DNA of 64,000 nucleotides from Lithobates sylvaticus (lineage: Eukaryota > Chordata > Amphibia > Anura > Ranidae), in assembly GCA_028564925.1 (NCBI GenBank), contig CM053028.1:626457380-626521379 (forward strand), read 5' to 3'. Position 1 is the first letter of the stretch. Every line of letters starts with the position of its first letter. This document shows, piece after piece, positions 11,396-23,267 of the stretch. The translations under genes and the position numbers were made by a program. The notes beneath the pieces were generated by a model. That model had not been told where the DNA came from, did not search any database, and saw nothing but the letters and a program-made list of their open reading frames with translations.

Positions 11396-11520
11396 CTAGC
11401 TCCCATCATGGTGGATGAATGCCAACGTTTTTTTGGGGGTGCAACCACTTTACGAACTACGAAAGTGGTTGTGGTGAAGGGGTTGCACCCCCAAAAAACG
11501 TCCATTCATCCCCATGATGG
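11396..11520. repeat. Hairpin-forming inverted repeat between the Harbinger genes
   Basis: About 50-bp imperfect arms: cccatcatggtggatgaatg plus gggggtgcaaccacttt on the left, mirrored by aaagtggttgtggtg, ggttgcacccccaaaaaacg and attcatccccatgatgg on the right, with a short loop near 11456. It lies in the 1.2-kb space between the convergent gene ends and could serve as a bidirectional 3' structure. Confidence 0.75.
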
Positions 11521-12347
11521 AAAATGGCACTTTTGAAGCTTCTAGGCATGTGTTTTACCATCTAATGACCATTTTCAGACCCAAATTGTGTGCATGTTCT
11601 AAATTTCCACTTTCCAGGGGTGACCCCCCCATATGATGAAGGCAAGATCAAACACACTTTGAACATATAGTCATGTCTGATCTTGTCTTCACTTTACAAA
11701 GTTGAACTTTCCAAGTTCATAGGTTCTGTTTTGCTCCATGCCTGGTTTTACCAATTGCGGAATGTTTCTAAACAATGTTGTACATAACCAAGATGTTGTC
11801 AGTTTGGGCGTGAAGATTGTAAACGCACTTGTGAATGTTTTCCAAGTAAACTTTTTTATTTTTCTAAATGTGTGGCTTCCTGATTTAAAAAACACAATGC
11901 ATTATGTATGTCAAATGGAAAGGATATGGGGGGCAATTGGTGTTATTTACTAAAGGCAAGTCCACTTTGCACTGCAAGTTTCTTTTCCAGGGCACTTTTT
12001 CACTGCACTTGTAGAGCATAGTGGATTTGACTTATGTAAATGACACCCACAGTGCTTTGTACGAAAACACGGAGCACAGCATTTTTGAGAATACACACAT
12101 GTCTGACCTGGTGATGAAAAGGAGTATTTTGGGTGTCAGTTATGCAGTACAAACCTTATCTAGACCAAAGATTAGGTAGCAAACACACAACATGAGAATA
12201 ATCTTTTTGGGAAGAAGAGACTGTTACCTCCTTTTGCCCAGAAAGTGCATTCCCACTGTGGAAGGCAAAGGGAAAAAATTTCAAGGTAAAATAAGCAAAA
12301 AAGAATACTGAAATGACAAGAAATCATAGGTTGGTTGAAATATCAGA

Positions 12348-12353
12348 TTTATT
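12348..12353 (-). terminator. Candidate polyadenylation signal of the Harbinger transposase
   Basis: An AATAAA on the minus strand about 180 bp downstream of the transposase stop codon. Right signal and spacing, but a single hexamer is weak evidence. Confidence 0.4.
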
Positions 12354-12530
12354 AAAAAATGCCTCTCACACATCGTCAGGCAGAGCAATGGCCCCCCTAC
12401 CCACAAAGTACTCCATATATTGCTCGCGGACCGCGCGGGCATTTAGAGGGGGCAAGCCTGGACGTGCCACTTGAAGGGCTGGGAGGTCCGCATTTGGAGG
12501 GCCCTCCACATCTGGGCCAACGGGCACCAC

Positions 12531-14537
12531 CTAGTTCCTGTTATGTCTTTTGAGGAAGTTGTGCAATATGCAACAGGCAAGAACTATGTGGTTCAGTTTG
12601 TATTCCGCCAAGTTAATTGCCGTCAAGAACAGGCGGAAGCGGCTGGCCAGGATGCCAAAAGTGTTCTCTACAACTCTTCTGGCTCTGGACAGCCTGTAGT
12701 TGAAGACCCTCTGGTCTGGGGTGAGGGTCCTCATCGGGAACGGCCTCATCACATGGGGAGTCAACGCAAACGCTTCATCTGCGACAAAGACGAAGGGGAG
12801 TCCTTCAGCATTCTCCTCTGGAGGTGGCAAGCACAGACTGCCACTTTGGAGACGCCAGTAGAACTCCGTGTGCGTAATGGCACCACCATCCGAGATCCGG
12901 CTGTTCATCCCCATGTCCACATACATAAATTCATATGTTGCCGACACCACCGCCAACATCACTACACTATTAAACCCTTTATAATTATAACAGTAGGACC
13001 CCGAGTTGGGCGGTGGGACGATGTGGACGTGTTTCCCATCAATTGCCCCTCCGCAGTTAGGAAAGTCCCAACGGCTGGCAAAGTGGGAGGCCACAGTCTG
13101 CCATTCCTGTGGCGTGGAAGGGAACTGTGGAGTGAAACAAGAAAAAAAAATTAGTCACTTTGCACATAAACATTGCAAGCAGATTAGACAATCAACATCT
13201 TGGAACAAGAGCATTGTATAAAATTGGAGGCTGGAAAGTATTTGCACAGAAAAGTAGAGGCTCCCCTTCACAGATTACTCACCCCCCATCAATCCCCACA
13301 CTTCTGATGGGCCATTGGCAATAACTAGGGTTTTGAGGGGGGGGGGGGGGGGGGTTGTTGGACAGGTAACCCTCTGCACTTCATTGAATGGCAAATGGCT
13401 CAATAATGTGTGCTTTTTTGGCCAGACCCTCTGTAATTAACAATATTGGCAGCCCCCAGGAAAGCTAAACTAACATTTCAACCCCCCCCCCCCCCCAAAA
13501 AAAAAGGAAAGCACATTGTGACATTATGAAATTACCAAGCAAGCTAATAGGAGGGAAAGAACACAAAAAATTAGGAAATGGAAAGTATGGAGGCAGCCCC
13601 TTGCACTACATGCTTTGCAGAATTCATCCCTAAAGATGCCCACTATAAAGAGGTAGGTATATAGTGTGTATTGACCTTGGGAAAGCCAGCAGATAGAGGA
13701 TTGGTACCATCTGACAGAGCAGTTGGGGGAGGGGGTTCCTAATGAGTTTCCCCCCCCCCCCCACCAAAAACAATAAAAAAAAGGGGCTCTACATGAAGTA
13801 AAGCACACAGCAAACATTTGTGCATATTTTAGGGGGTGTTTGGGGGCAAAAAATCCTATGCAGCAGACAAAATACATTGCTTAAGTGACTAGGCCATAGG
13901 TGTCTATTGGGGCAGAAGAGCATGCTGGGGAGGTAAGTGAAGGGAAAAATGCATGAAGGAGAAAAGGGGCACAGCATATTAGAACATATTGCAATCATGG
14001 TAATTAGGGAAGGAGGTCAAAAATAGAAGACATTAGCAAACAGAACATACATAGAAGGGAATAGTAAAGGAGAAATGTTACCTTAATATAGTCCTCCTGC
14101 AGGACCTCGATGATGGCAGAACAGGACTCTGGAATAATGATTCCCAGGGCCTGGGGAGAGATACCTGAAGAGAACTTCAAATCCTGAAGACTTCTCCCTG
14201 TCGCCAAGTACCTCAACGTGGCAACAAGCCTCTGCTCCGGAGTAATGGCTTGTCTCATGCAGGTATCCTGCCGGCTGATAAAGGGGGTCAGCAAAGCCAA
14301 AAGACGGTGAAAATCGGGGTCCGTCATCCTGAGAAAGTTCCTGAAATCATCAGGATTATTCTCCTGGATCTCACGAAGCAAAGGCATGTGCGAGAATTGG
14401 TCACGCTGAAGCAACCAATTCTTGGTCCACATACTCCTCGTCACTCTGTTCATGGGCGGGTCTTGGCTCAAAGCTAGAAGCCCGACACCAATTCCGCGTA
14501 CAGCACGAACTCGGCGACGAGTACGCACAGGAAACAT
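12531..14537 (-). CDS. Harbinger DDE transposase (HARBI1-like), two exons
   Basis: Exon 1 runs 14537-14082 (152 codons) and exon 2 runs 13124-12531. The intron 13125-14081 has a GT start and AG end on the minus strand and keeps the frame, joining DYIK to FPSTPQEWQTVASHF. The product is about 349 aa, the usual size for HARBI1-type proteins. Exon 2 carries the DDE_Tnp_4 signature: GGAIDGKH (first Asp), FVADEAF (second Asp) and RRVVENTFGILASRFR (catalytic Glu), then the conserved ILHNFL close to the C terminus. Exon 1 is the helical N-terminal part. No stop or frameshift is visible, so the gene may still be functional although the element has lost one end. It cuts and rejoins the element's own termini at TWA sites, with help from the Myb-like partner. 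Confidence 0.92.
13125..14081 (-). other. Intron of the Harbinger transposase with C/G homopolymer tracts
   Basis: Bounded by GT (14081) and AG (13125). It contains a G run near 13337-13355 and C runs near 13483-13496 and 13751-13762. The small open frames inside it have no recognisable content. Confidence 0.75.
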
Positions 14538-15358
14538 CGCTCACAAGGTCACAAAAGGTCGGCTGGTCAGAACGGACAAACAGAAAGCACCGATAAACAG
14601 CAAGGCCTGAAAGAACGAAATGAATACCAGAAACGAGCAGACAATAAGCAGTGCCAATCAAAGCGTCCTATATCAAGATATAGGCCGCAATGACCAACAA
14701 ATGCGAACTGACTACACGCACTAATAAACAGATACGCACGACAAGCACAAACTGAAGAGCAGTAACGATCTGAGTCAGAAAACTGAGAAGCGCGAATCTT
14801 AAGTCACCAAACTTCGACTAACTCGCGATAAACACGGGATCAGCAGAAGGAGCCCAACGGGTGCCTGACGTGGTGCTGAACTTTCCTTTTCTAATCTCGT
14901 GGACGACGACTTACGTCACGACGTTCTTCCAGACCGGATATTCCGACAACGTAGTCCGACCGCGTGTACGCAACACCAACATCGGACAAAGTACGACGGA
15001 CAGGATCCGACCGACCTGGTCCGCGGATTGTCCGACCGTGTGTATGGGGCTTTACCCTGATCATTTCATACCATCAATATAGTCAGTCCAGATATTTCTT
15101 TATCTTTACTTTTGTGTTTTCCCACAAAGTCTATTCTGCCCAAAACCATTTCCCTTTTTCTCCATCCCTGCACATACAATCGCGCAGTAGAACTATAACA
15201 GTCAGCGAGGGGCTTTTCTGACCATCACTGCTATACTAAGTCACAGTCCTAATTTTAAATACTCTGGCAACACTTCTGACTTTCCCTAAATCTTAAAACA
15301 TAAATCATCAAAAAAATCACTTTAAAATAAAAAGAAAACATAATAAAAATTACAAATC

Positions 15359-16168
15359 TCTGAATGAATGAATGATTTGTATAGCGCTGCAACTGCAAAC
15401 TGAATCGCCTCAAGGCGCTTGTCTGCTCTTGTTGTGATGCCATGTTTAGAAGAGGTAAGTCTTGAGTTTTTTCCTGAAGGCCTGATGGTTTTCTTCCATG
15501 CGGATGTTGTTCGGTAGAGCATTCCATAGCCGAGGTCCCTGTACTGCGAATCTTTGTTCTCCCTTCGATTTGTACCGGGCTTTGGGGATGAGAAGGCGGC
15601 TTTGGTTTGTTGATCGAAGGCTACGATTTGGTATGTATTTTTCTATTTTCTCACAAAGGTATTGAGGCGCATTTCCTTGTGTACATTTGTGGGTGAGGCA
15701 GAGGTTCTTGAATGTGATCCTGTCTTTTACCTTGAGCCAATAGAGGGTCCTTAGGGATGGGGAGATGGATTCCCAAGGTTTCTTTCCGGTGACTAATCTT
15801 GCTGCTGTGTTTTGGACAATTTGAAGGCGCGCAATCTGGTAATCCGGTAATCCTATGTAGAGGGAGTTTGCGTAGTCGAGACGCGAATTGATGATCGTTC
15901 CTACTACTACCGCTTTTTCCTTTTCCGGGATGAAGGGGATGAGTCTGCGTAGCAGGCGAAGGAGATGGTGGGATCCGCTGATTACGGATCCTATTTGTGC
16001 CCCCATGGTCATCTCTGAATCAAAGATTACGCCGAGGCTTTTGGCTTTGTTGCTTGGAAGGATGGTCTGTCCAAGGATGGTTGGTGGTGTCCAAGGGGTC
16101 TTCGTCTTTTTCCTTTGGTTTGCGTCGAGGAGCAGTAGTTCTGTTTTTGATCTATTTAGTTCCATTTT
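15359..16168 (-). mobile_element. 5'-truncated L2/CR1-group LINE, C-terminal part of the RT ORF
   Basis: The minus-strand frame (about 15446-16168, 240 codons) encodes the region after the RT palm: KSLGVIFDSEMTM, then VVVGTIINSRLDYANSLYIG, IVQNTAARLV, WLKVKDRITFK and the terminal GPRLWNALPNNIR and KKLKTYLF stop. This order is typical of the L2/CR1/Rex group. The 3' end is a short UTR ending agcgctatacaaat and a TGAA-type microsatellite, as in L2 elements. Copy 1 of the tandem unit has the empty site near 2703. The frame is open, but the endonuclease and RT core are missing, so it is a dead 5' truncation. Confidence 0.88.
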
Positions 16169-17726
16169 AACCCCGTTGCTCAAAATAAAAAATAAAATAA
16201 ATAAGCAACTAAATAAAAAATATAAATAAAAAAAAACCTATACACATACACAAAAATATATTCATCCTAAAAGGAAACAAAATGTATATTTGCATTTCCT
16301 TAGAACAATCTTGTCCATTTAAGAAAATATGAAGTAAAAACAGTATTCAAGTTCTTATCTAGAATCAGAGGAGCCATCATGTGTCCTGACATGGAAATAT
16401 GCCATCAGAGAAAACAAAAACATATCAAAATGAGGGTACGTTAAATATACTAAAAATGTATTTTGCTCCCTTTTATATGAAACAAAGACCAAGTGGTCCA
16501 TAGTGTCTGCGCGTTTTTTTTTTTTTTTTGTTATTATTCAAACATGTTTTTAAGTCTAGATCTATGTTTGTCCCAAGCATGTGTAGCAGGGTCTTTTACC
16601 TCTTTTGGTCTAATGAGAACCTTCAAGGTCAAAGATAGCTGACATCCTTCAACATGTTGTGTAGTGGGTGCAAGAGTGGTAAAAGTAATTGGGCGCCGGA
16701 CACTTCTTGGATGCAAAAGAGGTTTTATTTCTTTAACAGTCCTTTTTTTATATTTTGTAGGGGAAAGAGGGTTAGGGCCAGGACACCCTTAAGTAGTAGC
16801 AATTTCAAATGGCAGACTCTGAGGCTTCAATAGGAGGACAGCGGTACAGGGAAAGGCCCCAGCACAGGGCCTTTTCAATCCAGCACTTCTGCACATGCAG
16901 GAATGCTGTCTCCTATGGCAACAGTACTTAACAGTTCCTAGTTCAAACATAACAGTTCTTTCAACCTTACTACAACTTATGCTTGTAGTTCTTCAGCCCC
17001 CTTGAGCTCCTGTTCTCTCACTAGAAACTCTGAGTCACTGACTCTGAATCCCTGAGCTCCTCAAGGCTTTTGCAGTGATATCTCCCTCAAGCATTACCCA
17101 CGCTTCCCTGCTGGGTCCCTAGCTTGGCACTCCAGATACCTTTCAAGCTTCACCCCTGCTGATGGCTCGGTCCCTGGCTTAACACAGAAGGCTGCTCTGC
17201 AAGCGTCACCTCCACTCGTTGGGTCCCTCTGACTTGATCACTGCCTTAAGTTTTCCGATTCTCTACCGTGCCCGTTCGGTGAGAATGTTTCTCTGGTACT
17301 TGCTTCAGCTACTCACTGTGGTCCCTGGTAAAGGTCGTTGGTCCCTTAGTGGCGACAGCTTCCCTTCTACCTCCGACCATGACAGGTTCTCCGGCCTAAA
17401 GAACCTGTTTACATCCAATGAAGTACATATTTCCAGTTGGAAGTATTTTACAGAAATACTTACATTTTCTTTCCTAGCTCCTAACCCCTACTATTTCCCA
17501 GGTGAAGAATTTAAAGTGATCAGTTCCCGAAAGTTATTCAATAAGCACCAACGTCCCTTTATGTGTAAAGAGAAAAAGAGCCCCTGGTCGGGGAATGGAT
17601 GGGACTTTCTTGGTGCTTTTCATATAATGGTCAACAACAGTTTATAAGTAAAAAATATATATTTTTATTTAAACACTAGTACATAAAAGAAAAAAAGAAA
17701 ATTTTTGTGACTTTAGAAAACTCTTT

Positions 17727-18155
17727 GGCTGCTTTCACACTGGGGCGGTTTGCAGGCGTTATTGCGCTAAGAATAGCGCCTGCAAACCGACCCGAAACAG
17801 CTGTTGCTGTTCCTTCAGTGTGAAAGCCCGAGGGCTTTCACACTGAAGCGGTGCGCTTGCAGGACGCTCAAAAATGTCCTGCAAGCCGCATCTTTGGCAC
17901 GCTATAGGAGCGGTATATTTACCGCTCCTATAGCGCCCGGTCCCATTGAAAACAATGGGGGAGCGCGCCGAACCCGCCCACAAAACCCCGATGCAGCGGC
18001 GGTTTGCGGGCGGTATTGACCCTTTTTCGGCAGCTCGCGGGGGTAAAACCACCCCGCTAGCGGCCGAAATGCGCCGCTAAAACGCCGGTAAAGCGGCGCT
18101 AAATATAGCGCCGCTTTACCGCCAGCGCCCCCACCGCTCCAGTGTGAAAGCAGCC
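17727..18155. mobile_element. MITE with ggctgctttcacactgg termini
   Basis: A 429-bp element with inverted ends ggctgctttcacactggg and ccagtgtgaaagcagcc, and internal complementary blocks (ctttcacactgaagcggtgcg, ccgctcctatagcgc) that make it strongly palindromic. Copies 1 and 4 of the unit lack it (aaactctttagg at 4268 and 24206). The flanks (ctcttt and ttaagg) fit a short 2-3-bp duplication. A relative at 57431 has a clear 3-bp GTA duplication. It has no coding capacity and I do not assign the superfamily. Confidence 0.85.
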
Positions 18156-20142
18156 TTAAGGTTAGATCTGAGATTAGCAAACAAAAAAAACAGTTGATCA
18201 TCCATCCGTTAATATCATTGTGTGTACCAGGCATTACAACTGTAACAAGTTGTATCTTGTCTTCTGTAACTATCTGGAATTTGCCTGGATATGAAATACA
18301 CCCCCAAAAAATAATACTATGTAGCGGTACCCCCATAGCGGTTGCTGGTGATTGTGGTCAGTCTCCCACCCTGCACAGCCAGGCACATGAATACACTGAC
18401 ACTGTTGTGTCAGGAAACGATCCTTGTACTTTGTTTTGTTTCATTGGGGGAATATAACTTGGATGGGGATAGGGTACATATGGGATGCCCACTTGATTGA
18501 AGATAGAAAATTAAGGACTGAAACTACATGCACCACTGGTATACACAACCTCTTCTCTTCACCTCCAGCACATACACTTGTTTGCAGACTGTCACTTCCA
18601 GGACCAGCTAGCACTGTGTTTAAGGCTTGACACTGGCTCAGCCAGGCCCAAAGCAAATTCCCTTTGCAGGCGAGGACCGTGGGCCCCTATGGTTTATGAA
18701 AAATTGTAGTAGTTCGTAGTGCTAGCTGTCCCACATGTGACTACTGCTCCCAGTACCACCTCTTCAGGCCCTGCCAGCCCTCCTGGCTGCAGCTGCCTCT
18801 TTACTCTGCCCATGCCACCACAGTCCTCCTGACTGGCTCTGCACCCATCCCAGACTGCTCCAACCCAGTCCTCTCAGGCGTGCCTCCCAGTCCTCCTTAA
18901 TGTGTGTCACTCACCAGCCATCTTGGCTGTTCCTTGTTCCTCCTGGAGACTTGCCTGGCAGTGTTCTCCCTCTGTCCTCTTTGCTCCCAGTGACTCCTGG
19001 CCCAGGGCACCTCTATGGTGTACTAGAGAAAAAAACGTTTTATAGTACTAGAGGGTGCTAAAAGTATTATTAAAAAGAAAAACATTTCAGTGTCAAGATA
19101 TAAGCGGCCTCTGGCAAGTATTTCAGGGCAACCTACAAAGCAATGGCTCCTACACTATCTATTTTATTTCATTCTTTAATTAAGTGTGTTTCTGTTACTC
19201 CTACAACATCCACTAAAATAACATGCATGTATCTATACAGATTTATCATAATACAATACACTTAAGTAGGGTTGACACCTGTCCAGGATTCACCCAGACA
19301 ATCCGGGTTTTAAATCATGTGTCCGCCTGAAACCCGGACACATTATTCAGACCGGGCTGTGGCTCCCTATGTAACTGTGACAGTCACAAACAAATCTGTT
19401 GCCCACTCGGAGCTGCGGGCGGCTGCCTGGGGGCAGGTTTGGCATCGATGAAGGGTGGGGCGATGATGTCATTAAGAGCAATTTAGCGACACCCACTGTT
19501 CGTGCACTGCATTACTACTCTACTTGGGGCACCCTAATGTGTGCCAGGTCTTTTATAATCCTATAGTGTTTACTATGGAAAAAAAATAATTGCCCTGTGC
19601 CACTAAAGTGTTCGGGTTAGGCTTGAAGAAAAGGTGGCATCCCTACACTTAGTGTAAACCTCCATGCCATATTATCAGTATACATCCAATGAAGTACATA
19701 TTTCCAGTTGGAAGTATTTTACAGAAATGATCCTCTTACATTTTATTTCCTAGCTCCTAACCCATACTATTTCCCATACAACAAATGTAATCTTATAGAA
19801 TTTCTTAACCCTGAATCCTCCTACCAGCCACTATTACCCTGATCATTTCATACCATCAATATAGTCAGTCCAGATATTTCTTTAGCTTTACTTTTGTGTT
19901 TTCCCACAAAGTCTATTCTGCCCAAAACCATTTCCCTTTTTCTCCATCCCTGCACATACAATAGCACAGTAGAACTATAACAGTCAGCGAGGGGCTTTTC
20001 TGACCGTCACTGCTATACTAAGTCACAGTCCTAATTTTAAATACTCTGGCAACACTTCTGACTTTCCCTAAATCTTAAAACATAAATCATCAAAAAAATC
20101 ACTTTAAAATAAAAAGAAAACATAATAGAAATTACAAATCTC

Positions 20143-20741
20143 TGAATGAATGAATGAATGAATGAATGATTTGTATAGCGCTGCAACTGCAAACTGAATC
20201 GCCTCAAGGCGCTTGTCTGCTCTTGTTGTGATGCCATGTTTAGAAGAGGTAAGTCTTGAGTTTTTTCCTGAAGGCCTGATGGTTTTCTTCCATGCGGATG
20301 TTGTTCGGTAGAGCATTCTATAGCCGAGGTCCCTGTACTGCGAATCTTCGTTCTCCCTTCGATTTGTACCGGGCTTTGGGGATGAGAAGGCGGTTTTGAA
20401 GGCGCGCAATCTGGTAATCCAGTAATCCTATGTAGAGGGAGTTTGCGTAGTCGAGACGCGAATTGATGATCGCTCCTACTACTACCGCTTTTTCCTTTTC
20501 CGGGATGAAAGGGATGAGTCTGCGTAGCAGGCGAAGGAGATGGTGGGATCCGCTGATTACGGATCCTATTTGTGCCTCCATGGTCATCTCTGAATCAAAG
20601 ATTACTCCAAGGCTTTTGGCTTTGTTGCTTGGAAGGATGGTCTGTCCAAGGATGGTTGGTGGTGTCCAAGGGGTCTTCGTCTTTTTCCTTTGGTTTGCGT
20701 TGAGGAGCAGTAGTTCTGTTTTTGATCCATTTAGTTCCTCT
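20143..20741 (-). mobile_element. L2-like LINE tail, second copy with internal deletion
   Basis: Same insertion point and same 3' end as the LINE at 15359, so it was duplicated together with the unit. It has a longer TGAA tract (about five repeats against three) and lacks about 220 bp of the ORF between IARLQ and the C-terminal LLIPKARYKSKGE region. Confidence 0.88.
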
Positions 20742-21130
20742 TTAACCCCGTTGCTCAAAATAAAAAATAAAATAAAATAAATAAGCAACTAAATAAAAAA
20801 TTAAAAAAAACCTATACACATACACAAAAATATATTCATCCTAAAAGGAAACAAAATGTAAAATGTAATATTTGCATTTCCTTTGAACAGGCTTGTCCAT
20901 TTAAGAAAATATGAAGTAAAAACAGTATTCAAGTTCTTATCTAGTATCAGAGGAGCCATCATGTGTCCTGACATGGAAATATGCCATCAGAGAAAACAAA
21001 AACATATCAAAATGAGGGTACGTTAAATATACAAAAAATTTATTTTGCTCCCTTTTATATGAAAAAAAGACCAAGTGGTCCATAGTGTCTGCCCGTTTTT
21101 TTTTTGTTTTGTTTTGTTATTATTCAAACA

Positions 21131-22172
21131 TAAAAACCAAAATGTGGCGCTGTGATCGTGAAAACTTAATACAAAAAGTCTATGAGTGAAGAGCAATAAT
21201 CCAGAAGTGATGATGACAGTCCATCAATCAAACATAAATGGTGCTGTGTGAAGAAAAAACAATCTTCTATCAAAACAATGGTGCATATATATATCCCTCT
21301 TGAGATGAAGGGGTGGTGCATAGATCCCGCTTAAGCCCCATACACACGGTCGGACCGTGGACCAACTTTCCCTTGGACTTTTGTCCAAAGGGCGTTGGCC
21401 CTCAAGTTGGTACTGCATACACACGGTCGGACTTTTGAGACAACCAACACGAACGTAGTGACGTTTCAACGTACTGACGACACTTCAAAAGAGGACGTTC
21501 GAATACTCCAGCGCCACCTTTGGTCAACTTCTATATTGTTGTCTGATCTTTTGCATTGGTTCTGAGCATGCGTGTTTGTACTGTGGACAAAAGTCAGTTG
21601 GTACTGCATACACACGTTCGGACTTTCGTCCTTCGGACTTTTGTTGGCAGAAAGTTGGTCCGTTCGCACAGCCAACAAAAGTCCGATGCAACCTGGAAAA
21701 AGTTGGTCCGATGGAGCGTACACACGGTCGGATGTTGGTCCAAACCACCTAATTTGCATGTTGGTTGTCAAAAAGTCCGACCGTGTGTACGGGGCTTTAA
21801 GGTGATTATAATCTGCTTGCCAGATAGAAGCAGAAAGAAGGCGATATTGATCACGTGAAGCCATGAAGAAAGTGGATGGAAGTCTGATGAACCCAAAGGT
21901 ATGATCGAATCCAATAATTCTTGATGGAATGTTGGTGACCAAGTTCACTCAGCCAAATCTGGTGTAAGCTAGAAGAGAAACTCTCCCACGGGTTGAAGGA
22001 AGAGAGTAATGACAATAGTGAAGCCCGCAAGATGAAGTTTAACAGTTTTATTGCTGGTAATCTACTTACATCAAAGTAAAAACATCAGGGCATGGATAAA
22101 AAGACAATTCCGCATACTTGCATCAGCCCGCCTGACATGTTTCATCCTACAATGGATATCATCAGAGGCGTT
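21131..22172. mobile_element. Unidentified insertion in copy 3
   Basis: Copies 1 and 2 read straight through here (attcaaacatgtttttaagtctag); copy 3 has about 1.04 kb more, including a Harbinger MITE. The non-MITE part ends in gacatgtttcatcctacaatg and atcatcagaggcg, a type of end sequence common in amphibian repeats. No coding sequence is seen and I cannot name the family. Confidence 0.55.
21334..21796. mobile_element. Harbinger MITE with TTA target duplication
   Basis: 463 bp. Ends agccccatacacacggtcgg and ccgtgtgtacggggct, flanked by TTA at 21331-21333 and 21797-21799. The ends match the right terminus of the Harbinger element at 15051 and the MITE at 53759. No coding sequence. Confidence 0.9.
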
Positions 22173-23267
22173 AAGTCTAGATCTATGTTTGTCCCAAGCA
22201 TGTGTAGCAAGGTCTTTTACCTCTTTTGGTCCTATGAGAACCTTCAAGGTCAAAGATAGCTGACATCCTTCAACATGTTGTGAGGCATAGTGGGTGCAAG
22301 AGTGGTAAAATTAATTGGGCGCCAGACACTTCTTGAATGCAAAAGAGGTTTTATTTCTTTAACAGTCCTTTTTTTATATTTTGCAGGGGAAAGAGGGTTA
22401 GGGCCAGGACACCCTTAAGTAGTAGCAATTTCAAATGGCAGACTCTGAGGCTTCAATAGGAGGACAGCCGTACAGGGAAAGGCCCCAGCACAGGGCCTTT
22501 TCAATCCAGCACTTCTGCACATGCAGGATTGCTGTCTCCTATGGCAACAGTACTTAACAGTTCCTAGTTCAAACATAACAGTTCTCTCAACCTTACTACA
22601 ACTTATGCTTGTAGTTCTTCAGCCCCCTTGAGCTCCTGTTCTCTCACTAGAAACTCTGAGTCACTGACTCTGAATCCCTGAGCTCCTCAAGGCTTTTGCA
22701 GTGATATCTCCCTCAAGCGTCACCCACCCTTCCCTGCTGGGTCCCTAGCTTGGCACTCCAGATACCTTTCAAGCTTCACCTCTGCTGATGGCTCGGTCCC
22801 TGGCTTAACACAGAAGGCTGCTCTGCAAGCGTCACCTCTGCTCGTTGGGTCCCTCTGACTTGATCACTGCCTGAAGTTTTCCGATTCTCTACCGTGCCCG
22901 TTCGGTGAGAATGTTTCTCCGGTACTTGCTTCAGCTACTCACTGTGGTCCCTGGTAAAGGTCGTTGGTCCCTTAGTGGCGACAGCTTCCCTTCTACCTCC
23001 GACCATGACAGGTTCTCCGGCCCAAAGAACCTGTTTACATCCAATGAAGTACACCCATACTATTTCCCAGGTGAAGAATTTAAAGTGATCAGTTCCCGAA
23101 AGTTATTCAATAAGCACCAACGTCCCTTTATGTGTAAAGAGAAAAAGAGCCCCTTGTCGGGGAATGGATGGGACTTTCTTGGTGCTGTTCATATAATGGT
23201 CAACAACAGTTTATAAGTAAAAAATATATATTTTTATTTAAACACTAGTACATAAAAGAAAAAAAGT

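Larger units (their letters stand above)
10711..15051 (-). mobile_element. PIF/Harbinger transposon, one end missing
   Basis: A two-gene element. The transposase gene (minus strand) and the tail of the accessory gene (plus strand) converge on a shared middle region. The right terminus ends in gtgtgtatggggct followed by TTA at 15052-15054. The unit sequence around 2397-2404 (ctattaccctga) is the matching empty site, so it inserted at a TTA, as this superfamily does. The left terminus and the 5' exon or exons of the accessory gene are missing: the sequence passes straight into the Ty3/gypsy LTR at 10710. MITEs at 21334 and 53759 share its ends. Confidence 0.9.
15055..18245. repeat. Tandem unit, copy 2, right part
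   Basis: Resumes at unit position about 2399 (ccctgatcatttcatacc) and continues to the start of copy 3. It carries an L2-like LINE tail (15359-16168) and a MITE (17727-18155). The C/T-rich segment at 16990-17400 matches 3550-3960. Confidence 0.85.
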
